A DNA stretch of 64,000 nt from positions 62,001-126,000 of the forward strand of contig NW_026515507.1 in NCBI RefSeq assembly GCF_014898815.1, given 5' to 3'. The DNA is from Panonychus citri (taxonomy: Eukaryota; Arthropoda; Arachnida; Trombidiformes; Tetranychidae). The notes beneath the pieces are model-generated. The model saw nothing but the letters and a program-made list of their open reading frames with translations. It was not told the origin of the DNA and made no database searches. Within the stretch, counting starts at the first letter, position 1. Each line of letters starts with the position of its first letter. The position numbers were made by a program, and so were the translations under genes. Shown here piece after piece: positions 10,824 to 17,428 of this stretch.

Positions 10824-11468
10824 GTGAGAATGGATCTACATGCTACACTTGGTTTTCCTGACAGAACAATGAGAAGAAAGCCCAACAAAGAAAAATACAT
10901 GGAAATAATGAAGACTATTGTTGGCGATGAAGAGGAGATTGAAATACCACGATGCCTGATGGAAAATGCTCCTGAACAATTTGATCCGAGCGAAACTATG
11001 GTCACAAGTGACAATGAAACGCGTGTTTACATCTATTTGCCAGAATTTGTGTCATCAACAATCTCGGCAATTACTATGCAGCTTCTACACTACAATGGGT
11101 GGAATGATAATGATATAGTAAGATTTAAAATTACTCGTTGGGATAAACTAAATCTGAGAGTCGACATGAGTATGAAGAAAACTACAAGGTTGAATTTAAT
11201 CAAGAAAAATGGATTTGCTATTCGTTATAGAGAAGCGAATTATCCAGGTTTTGACCATGTGAATAATGGTTCAAATATGATTAATGGAGAATTAAAATCT
11301 AATGATCTACTAATCCCGTCAACAGATGTGAGTCAATATCAAAACTTAATCTTTTTAGAAGCTGGAGATTTTAAAAAGATAAATCGTGATATGTTAAAGA
11401 GATTAATCAACAAAGAAACCTTTGTCAAAGGCAAAGAAACCATTTTGAGACTGACAGTGAGAATTTAA
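10824..11468 (+). CDS. Retrotransposon ORF3, unknown protein
   Basis: 214 aa, preceded by a 293 nt spacer. The N-terminal 60 residues are charged (MRRKPNKEKYMEIMK, then an acidic EEIEIP segment). Residues 70-130 show a strand/helix pattern with aromatic residues (RVYIYLPEF ... YNGWNDNDIVRFKIT) that could be a small RNA-binding fold. There are no Cys/His motifs. I do not recognise a family. Its position between gag-like ORFs, the same strand and an uninterrupted frame argue that it belongs to the element. Confidence 0.65.
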   Translation: MRMDLHATLGFPDRTMRRKPNKEKYMEIMKTIVGDEEEIEIPRCLMENAPEQFDPSETMVTSDNETRVYIYLPEFVSSTISAITMQLLHYNGWNDNDIVRFKITRWDKLNLRVDMSMKKTTRLNLIKKNGFAIRYREANYPGFDHVNNGSNMINGELKSNDLLIPSTDVSQYQNLIFLEAGDFKKINRDMLKRLINKETFVKGKETILRLTVRI

Positions 11469-11798
11469 CATAAAAGATGTCGCTACTTATGATCTAACCT
11501 GAAAAAGAAAATTAATCGAATAGAATTCTTTTCATTAATCATTAGTAAGCATTAGTAATCCACACCTCACCTACAACAACAAAAAACGGAAAAAAAAACA
11601 GTTAATCAAGTTTATTATTAATCCATTAATATCTAATCTACCCTCATTAATTAGCCTGAAAACATAATTCTACCTTATTATTTCTAATTTACATCTAACA
11701 TAACTACTAAACTAACTTGAAGTTCAAACACTTTATTAAAAATTGCAAGTGAAAGTTAAATTACATCATCCTTCTAATCTTCTATCACTAAACTGGTA

Positions 11799-12704
11799 AT
11801 GGAACAAGCGGACCCTCATCTAAGTGATCAAATTGGTATCCAGACTGGTGTCCATGGTCGTCGTCTGGTTCTTGAAGTTGGTTTTATACAAGTGACAGAA
11901 ACCAGATTCTACTCAAACGACCTAAGTTTATTCTCATTAAATCGCTTGATTGAGTTATTGGTCAACTCGAGTGGTTATAATGACTGGCATTTTACGGAAC
12001 CGCAACTTGCTGGTGATCATGTGGTGATGTGTATAAACACAAATAAGCTGGATGAGTGTATTCTTTCTCTAAGAGCTACTCAATGGTGGAGGAGAGGTCA
12101 ATATCGCTGTGAAGTTATGAATATCAGACCGCCAACATATGTAATCTTTCATCGGGATCCGAGACTCAATGATGTACCACGTGTGACAGAATGGATGATG
12201 AGAGCACAAATTTACTGGCAATTTCTCGAAGTGATCGAAGTTTCTATGACATTGGATGGACTATACAAAGTGATCTTCTCGTGTAGAAACGGTAGAAGCA
12301 ACTTAGAATCATATAATTGGCAAATGATCATCAACAGAGAAACCTTTCTGATTGCTGATAATCTAGGCATGGATCAATGTCCAGAATGTTGTGTTAACTT
12401 TTTTAGTGAGCAATCACATGAATGTGACGAGCTTCCTGTTTGTTCAGTTTGTAATAAGATTGATTGTTTACGATATCGTATGAATGATATGTGTATCAAC
12501 TCTCCAAAATGCGCTGATTGCAGTCACTATTTACAACCTGATGTGTCTCATCCAACAAATCATCTTACTTGGTGTACGACTATAAACTTCTATCGACAAA
12601 TGGCTTTGAGATTTGTTGACGCCGATTACACTACAATAAGAATCGCCTCATTCTCACCTCCTTTTATTGCCACCGTTCAAGTACAATTGCCAGAAGGAAA
12701 CTAA
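11799..12704 (+). CDS. Retrotransposon ORF4: Cys-rich, possibly a third gag-like protein
   Basis: 301 aa, preceded by a 330 nt spacer. The first half has a mixed strand/helix pattern. About residues 105-190 (from PTYVIFHRDPRLND to LIADNLGM) are laid out like the RRM-type region of ORF1 and ORF2. From about 194 to 259 there is a Cys/His-rich block: CPECC, then HEC, CSVCNKIDC, CADCSH and TWC. The spacing does not fit simple CCHC knuckles but would bind zinc. Domain order (RRM-like, then Cys/His block near the C-terminus) parallels ORF1 and ORF2, so a diverged third gag paralogue is plausible but not proven. Confidence 0.65.
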   Translation: MEQADPHLSDQIGIQTGVHGRRLVLEVGFIQVTETRFYSNDLSLFSLNRLIELLVNSSGYNDWHFTEPQLAGDHVVMCINTNKLDECILSLRATQWWRRGQYRCEVMNIRPPTYVIFHRDPRLNDVPRVTEWMMRAQIYWQFLEVIEVSMTLDGLYKVIFSCRNGRSNLESYNWQMIINRETFLIADNLGMDQCPECCVNFFSEQSHECDELPVCSVCNKIDCLRYRMNDMCINSPKCADCSHYLQPDVSHPTNHLTWCTTINFYRQMALRFVDADYTTIRIASFSPPFIATVQVQLPEGN

Positions 12705-12710
12705 AGATCA

Positions 12711-12765
12711 AAGGGACCGAAAAATAACGATCATAAAGAAAGAAAAAACAAAGTTAAGGTCCCTT
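12711..12765 (+). other. Inverted repeat in the ORF4-ORF5 spacer
   Basis: AAGGGACC (12711-12718) and GGTCCCTT (12758-12765) form a perfect 8 bp stem around a 39 nt A-rich loop, starting just after the ORF4 stop codon. It is the second strong stem among the inter-ORF spacers. Confidence 0.45.
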
Positions 12766-12853
12766 GAAAGAATCATAAAATTTAATCTTAGGAAAGAAAG
12801 ATTGTCTCTCTCTCTTATCTCATCCCGAATTTATTGCTCTTAAAAATGAATAG

Positions 12854-12862
12854 TATAAAAAG
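12854..12862 (+). promoter_or_regulatory. TATA-like word TATAAAAAG before ORF5
   Basis: TATAAAAAG lies 111 nt upstream of the ORF5 ATG at 12973. It is a fair match to a TATA box, but chance occurrence in AT-rich DNA is likely. Confidence 0.2.
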
Positions 12863-12972
12863 TGTCCTCCGAAAAAACTTTAACCATTTCACTTAAACTT
12901 CTTAAACAATTCAATAGTAAATAGAAATCTTGTTACAGTTCGAAAAAGACGATAGATGAAAAGAAAGGAAAG

Positions 12973-13419
12973 ATGTTGTCAGCAAGTGATTTTGTAAAAG
13001 TGGACAATGAATTTTGTCTCATCAATATAAATCTAAGGAAACCGCTGGTGGTCATGGAATTTAAAATAGCTTCATCATTGGCTCCAAGAGACACAAAGAT
13101 AACATCAACATGGAGAGAAACTGTCGATGGTCAATGTGAGATACTTGTCGCAATGGAAGATGAAAGAGAAACATCTGGTAAACAATTGGAACTAATTGAT
13201 TTGTTGGTCTCACGTGGAGCATCTATGACAATATGGAATTGGCGACAACCAGTACTCCTATCGGAAATGGTAGATTCTCTTACATTCAAGTTTATGCTTG
13301 ACATTTGTGAAGAATTTGTAATGTTCAATCAAGTTGATGGTGAAAAGAAACTATTTGTCCGTGACCTGCAAGATGAACGTTCTTTAGCTATTGTGAACTC
13401 TTTCTTTTATCAATACTAA
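12973..13419 (+). CDS. Retrotransposon ORF5, small unknown protein
   Basis: 148 aa, uninterrupted, between the Cys-rich ORF4 and the endonuclease-reverse transcriptase ORF. It is mildly acidic, with alternating hydrophobic strands (LININLRKPLVVMEFKI) and a helical middle part. It has no Cys cluster, membrane segment or motif that I recognise. Position and orientation place it in the element. It could be a small accessory factor or a degenerated gag relative. Confidence 0.55.
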   Translation: MLSASDFVKVDNEFCLININLRKPLVVMEFKIASSLAPRDTKITSTWRETVDGQCEILVAMEDERETSGKQLELIDLLVSRGASMTIWNWRQPVLLSEMVDSLTFKFMLDICEEFVMFNQVDGEKKLFVRDLQDERSLAIVNSFFYQY

Positions 13420-13524
13420 AATCTGTAACAAAAACTTACATTTAATTGACAATAAAGCTATACAACAAGAAAAACAGATCATCAAAACTAAAGTGCTTCT
13501 CATTTCTTCATCACAAAATTGATA

Positions 13525-14781
13525 ATGGAGGTGAAAATAACGGTAATAAACTTGCGAAGATTAAGAAATAGTGAACAAATTATCAGTGAAATGATGGGTG
13601 AGGACACGATTGTAATTGCAAGTGAAGATGCTGATGTAACCATGAGAATAAACCAATTCAAAGGCAACAATATCAGTGTAAGTTGGCCAGCCAACTGGAT
13701 ACCGATTAAAGAGGTTCTGATTGACGAGAGCATATTGATGATTACACTGAGAAAGGGGAAATGGAAGGTAAATATCTTGGCAGTGTACGCGCATCCGAAC
13801 AATGTAAAGTGCCTAAATGCCCTGGTTGAGGCGATAAAAGAACTGCCAGCTGATGTGACAACATTCATAGCAGGGGATGTTAACTGTGAACTCAGAATAT
13901 GGTGTGATGAACCGAGGAAGGATAAATCAACGAAAAAACTAACTCTGGAGGAATTGGAAAACACTCTGAAGGTAAAGAATTTTGTGAGCGTGTTGCCTAC
14001 GAGCAGAAGTGAAGGTGTAACAAGGCAAAGTGCGACGACTGATGGTGGTGGCTCAATGATCGATATTTTACTTGTAAATAAAAAAGTGTTCGACAAAAGG
14101 GTTGAATTCAAATCTAGGCCGAATCTGGACCATTTGGTAATTTCTGCCAATGTAAAATGCAAATTCAATCGGAAAATTGATGAAACCAGATGGAAAAATG
14201 TGTACGACAAAGTAATAAACATTGAATCGCTGTCTCTTGAAGTAAAAATTTGTAATATAATGAATGCTGGAAAGGCCAGAACAAAACGAAAGCAATCGAA
14301 TGACAACAGAAAGACAAGAAGAATAAAGCGAAAAATTAAAATGGCAACGATTGAAAACAAGATGGCGCTCACTGAGACTCTTAGACAATATAAAAGAACC
14401 AAGAGAAACTTGCCTAGTGATCTTCCATTGGATGCGATACACAAATTGATGGCGGAAAGAAAAGACATCGGAAGAAGAATGAAAAATGATCCGATAAACA
14501 GGAAAAGTTTCTTAATACCCAGAGAGAAAATTAGAGGAGTTCTGATTCCTGAGTCAATATTTGAAGGTATTAGTCTGGAGGAACGATTGGTACTGGAAAG
14601 GAAAGAACGATTCGGAAGTAGCTCTGGTTGGGCCGATTGCTTTACAAAGAATAGATGGAATAAAATATGGCGAGAGAATAAGACAAGGATAATTGATCTG
14701 GTGAATGAACTTTTCAGACGAGCATTTATCGAATCAACTTCTTGTATCTGGTGGGACAAAGATTCCAAAACCCAATGGTGA
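13525..14781 (+). CDS. Retrotransposon ORF6, N-terminal part: apurinic-type endonuclease
   Basis: The ATG at 13525 starts a frame of 418 codons ending at 14781. The first ~220 residues match the endonuclease/exonuclease/phosphatase fold of LINE nickases: the NILAVYAHPN strand, GDVNCE (13873-13884; equivalent of GDFN, the catalytic Asp/Asn pair), SMIDILLVN (around 14053-14079) and LDHLVIS (14125 onward; the catalytic Asp-His pair). The N-terminal metal-binding Glu is probably within IASEDADV. A basic linker (residues 250-320) leads to the reverse transcriptase. The frame ends just as the RT homology begins; the RT continues in another frame from about 14760, so this is one protein split by a frame change. 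Confidence 0.82.
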   Translation: MEVKITVINLRRLRNSEQIISEMMGEDTIVIASEDADVTMRINQFKGNNISVSWPANWIPIKEVLIDESILMITLRKGKWKVNILAVYAHPNNVKCLNALVEAIKELPADVTTFIAGDVNCELRIWCDEPRKDKSTKKLTLEELENTLKVKNFVSVLPTSRSEGVTRQSATTDGGGSMIDILLVNKKVFDKRVEFKSRPNLDHLVISANVKCKFNRKIDETRWKNVYDKVINIESLSLEVKICNIMNAGKARTKRKQSNDNRKTRRIKRKIKMATIENKMALTETLRQYKRTKRNLPSDLPLDAIHKLMAERKDIGRRMKNDPINRKSFLIPREKIRGVLIPESIFEGISLEERLVLERKERFGSSSGWADCFTKNRWNKIWRENKTRIIDLVNELFRRAFIESTSCIWWDKDSKTQW

Positions 14782-16531
14782 CTTCCGGATTGTTAGAACC
14801 CAATGCTTTCTAGGAAAAATTGTGGATATGCTTCTGGTTAAAAGATTGCAAAAATGGGTGCTCATGAATCAAATAGTTGATCTGGACTATCAATTTGCGT
14901 ATATGGGCCAAGATAGACAGCTACTGCTATTAAAGATTTGGGAAAATTACCAAAATTATAATTGCGTGTTGATGATGGACCTTACGAAGGCTTTTGATAA
15001 GCTTGATCGAACAACCATTAGAAGCAAATTAGAAGGTCTAGAAATTCAAACAAGAAGAATGATATTACAATTCATCTCTAAAAGAAAACTTAGATTATAT
15101 GAAAGAGGCAATATAACAATGGTAAACGATGAAGAAGCCCTTCAAGGATTTGGTCTAGGCCCGTTACTCTTTATAATGGGTATTGATAACACGATTCGCT
15201 GGTTAAACAGGAGAACAGACAGTCAAATTGTCTTCTCCTTTGCTGATGACTTGATAATATTAACGAATGATGTGAAAACGACGGAAGAAGAAATTGCAAA
15301 TGCATTTCTATTGATTGGATTAGAATGTAATAGAACTAAAACAAAGATTATTAACTTCAACAATCCAAAGACGATGGACAATATTCTTGGTTACGATATA
15401 AAGTTCCCCACTAACATGGAAAGCCTAATAGAGAAACTATCTAACAAAAGCAAGATTAATATTATGCAAAAATTACTGTTAGAAAATCTTAGGTTACCGA
15501 AAGCAAGGATCGTTATTGGTTCACATTTGACTCACATCATGTTATCTATTGGACTCTCACCATGGGTGAGATTTGAACTCTATAAATACAGAATTGAGGC
15601 CTTGATGAAAGTTGGCCGCCGAGTAACGCAGCGTGAATGGATGATGAAAGCCCAATATAAAGATTCTTTCTTTGAATGGCTTCATGAGATACCGAATCCA
15701 TTCATTAATTACTTTACGAATCTGATAATGTTACTATGGAAAGAAGAAGTTGATGAAAAACTCTTTCCCGTCGTAAGATGGGCAGAAGACATCAGAGTCC
15801 ATTGGATTGAACCAATTAATAACTGGCCACTAGAGGAAAAAGTGAAATGGAATGGAAGAAACTCATTCGAAATCAAGATTATTGAAAACAAAGCTTGTGT
15901 GACGAATGGACAAATGCATGAGCATTATTGTTTAACATCTAAAGAAAGTGCGTTCGATGATCAAATGGCGATTGTTACTATTATTAAGAACCTAATTCAC
16001 GAACCTGAGCATGACAAAGAACAAATAATTGTGAATACAAACGTGAAGATGATATCCATAACATTGAATCTTGTACAAGGAGCGATGATTATACATAAAA
16101 GACTTGATGAGATGGGACAATGTGATGGTGAACATCAAATATACAGAGAATTGAGAATCATGAAGACAACCAATCAGATAAAACAAATGATTAAACGAAG
16201 ATTAATGAAAGTTGAGAAAGAAATCTACACAAGGAATAAGAAAGGATTACTGAGCGAAATATTGAACAATCCAACAACGATTGCGATCATAAGAAGAAAG
16301 TTATTTTATCAAAAAAAATTAATGAGACTGATTTGTTTAATAAAATCGAGAATACACAATCTTACACACACATGCGATGAACCAATGTCAGAACTACATC
16401 TAATAAAGTGCAAGGACTACTTTCCAAAAACTGGGTGGCAACTGAAACGGCGTAATTGGAGACTAATAATCAACAAGTTAGAGACAATTGCTGAGAAAAT
16501 CAAAGAGCGCGGTGATGTAATACAAAGATAA
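14705..16531 (+). CDS. Retrotransposon ORF6, C-terminal part: reverse transcriptase
   Basis: The open frame holds the RT fingers and palm. IPKPNGDFRI is the start of the domain, MMDLTKAFD (first catalytic Asp at 14978-14980) is motif A, GLGPLLF is motif B, and FADD (15239-15250) is motif C. All three catalytic Asp residues are present. The real coding start is not the Met at 14705 but the continuation of the endonuclease frame at about 14755-14765: skipping one base, or adding two, joins them into ~1002 codons. That could be a sequence error, a recent mutation or +1 frameshifting. The thumb follows; about 15865-16100 could be an RNase H-like fold without clear catalytic acids. Near the C-terminus CDEPMSELHLIKC fits the Cys/His motif that ends many LINE proteins. 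Confidence 0.85.
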   Translation: MNFSDEHLSNQLLVSGGTKIPKPNGDFRIVRTQCFLGKIVDMLLVKRLQKWVLMNQIVDLDYQFAYMGQDRQLLLLKIWENYQNYNCVLMMDLTKAFDKLDRTTIRSKLEGLEIQTRRMILQFISKRKLRLYERGNITMVNDEEALQGFGLGPLLFIMGIDNTIRWLNRRTDSQIVFSFADDLIILTNDVKTTEEEIANAFLLIGLECNRTKTKIINFNNPKTMDNILGYDIKFPTNMESLIEKLSNKSKINIMQKLLLENLRLPKARIVIGSHLTHIMLSIGLSPWVRFELYKYRIEALMKVGRRVTQREWMMKAQYKDSFFEWLHEIPNPFINYFTNLIMLLWKEEVDEKLFPVVRWAEDIRVHWIEPINNWPLEEKVKWNGRNSFEIKIIENKACVTNGQMHEHYCLTSKESAFDDQMAIVTIIKNLIHEPEHDKEQIIVNTNVKMISITLNLVQGAMIIHKRLDEMGQCDGEHQIYRELRIMKTTNQIKQMIKRRLMKVEKEIYTRNKKGLLSEILNNPTTIAIIRRKLFYQKKLMRLICLIKSRIHNLTHTCDEPMSELHLIKCKDYFPKTGWQLKRRNWRLIINKLETIAEKIKERGDVIQR

Positions 16532-16551
16532 GCTTGGAGACCATGCGTCGA

Positions 16552-16600
16552 CCCTCAATGAGAGGGCCATCCAATGGATGGGAGCGGCTGTTAAGTCAGC
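16552..16600 (+). other. Hairpin array in the retrotransposon 3' UTR
   Basis: Three consecutive stems: CCCTC-AATGA-GAGGG (16552-16566), directly abutting CCATCC-AAT-GGATGG (16567-16581), then GCTG-TTAAGT-CAGC (16587-16600). The first two are perfect and share no spacer. The segment is GC-richer than everything around it. In many LINEs the reverse transcriptase recognises a structured 3' UTR, so this is the likely template-recognition signal. That role is inferred. Confidence 0.65.
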
Positions 16601-16704
16601 TGAAACAAAACGAGTGAAGGCCTTTCGGTTTTACTTTGCTGATTGTGTTTTGGGTCTTAATTAGATTTGATTAATTGTTTTTTGTTGGTGGTTGTTAATG
16701 AAAA

Positions 16705-17428
16705 ATGTCTATTTTACACCTTCGACCGACTCTACAACGTGAAATAATTAAACTATTACGATGTAAATCTAATTTTAAATTATCTTCTGCTAGTTATTAT
16801 GAATTTAAAGATATCATTGGTAACCGGGAGATAGTTGGTTATGGTAATGATGGTCAACCTTTTATTATGATCGTCTTAATCAACCATTTCAGCAATTAGA
16901 TTTAAGGAAGATTCACCTGATATGTTAGCATTAAAAGAGAAAGAAAAGGTGATTGGAAATCATTAACCATAGAAGAAAAGAAACAATGTAAGTATCAAAA
17001 TTCTCTTTCTCTATTTCCTCAAGTATCAGAATATAGAGAAGAAGAAGAGGAGAAAGAAGAAAAGAAAAGAGATTTTCTTTTTGTTTACTAATTTCCTTTT
17101 CTTTTCTTTTCTTAATTGTTCTCTTTTTTTTTGGTTCCATTTTTTTTGGTCCACTTTGTCTAGTATATCGACATTCATATTGTCGTACATATGCTGAATT
17201 AACAGCACCAACTGGTGATTGGAAACAAGTGATTGCTGGTATTCTTGGAATTGTTGGTTTGACTTTTCTAGTTGTTGTTGGAGAAAGAGTTTCTTTTCCA
17301 CCATTACCGAGTCTATGAATGAAGAAAATACCAGGAGGTTCATGAAGTTTGCTCTTTTCAACAGAATAGATGAATTTGATGGATACGCATCTAAATGGGA
17401 CTATGAAAACAATTGCTGGAAGAAATAA
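16705..17428 (+). CDS. COX4: Cytochrome c oxidase subunit 4, copy A (frame broken by small deletions)
   Basis: Nuclear-encoded subunit of mitochondrial complex IV. Exon 1 is 16705-16987 and exon 2 is 17164-17428, joined over a purine/pyrimidine-rich GTAAGT...CTAG intron. Compared with copy B the bases are the same except for short deletions: one T near 16860, one C near 16893, one A near 16945 (together restoring frame), then two, one and one bases around 17280-17310. Read literally the product is truncated, but the differences are nearly all deletions in or beside short repeats, with no substitution that I can see even in the intron. This is what an unpolished duplicate looks like. Arm A lacks the normal promoter partner because the retrotransposon sits about 65-85 nt upstream of the ATG, so its expression may differ from copy B. 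A poly(A) signal candidate lies at 17562-17567. Confidence 0.85.

Larger units (their letters stand above)
8170..16640 (+). mobile_element. Multi-ORF non-LTR (LINE-like) retrotransposon inserted between SRP54 and COX4
   Basis: An ~8.4 kb insertion interrupts the head-to-head SRP54/COX4 arrangement that is preserved without insertion in arm B. All ORFs are on the plus strand: 8350-9138 (gag-like), 9316-10530 (gag-like), 10824-11468 (unknown), 11799-12704 (Cys-rich, gag-like), 12973-13419 (unknown), 13525-16531 (apurinic-type endonuclease plus reverse transcriptase). The endonuclease, the FADD reverse transcriptase, the C-terminal Cys/His motif and the absence of terminal repeats put it among non-LTR retrotransposons. 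The 5' leader is about 8175-8349. The 3' UTR, about 16532-16640, is short, relatively GC-rich and full of hairpins, with no obvious poly(A) tail. I could not define a target-site duplication. The long, largely open ORFs suggest recent insertion. Boundaries are good to about 20-40 nt, from comparison with arm B. Confidence 0.85.

Noticed and set aside
13500..14768. 422-codon antisense frame over the endonuclease ORF
   Set aside because: The plus strand carries clear endonuclease motifs; the antisense protein is hydrophobic and low-complexity.
8170..16640. Interpretation as an LTR retrotransposon or virus-like element
   Set aside because: No long terminal repeats, protease or integrase; the AP endonuclease and FADD-type RT place it among non-LTR elements.
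16705..17428. Calling COX4 copy A a confirmed pseudogene
   Set aside because: The only differences from copy B are small deletions of the kind also present in the essential myosin gene; sequence error cannot be excluded.
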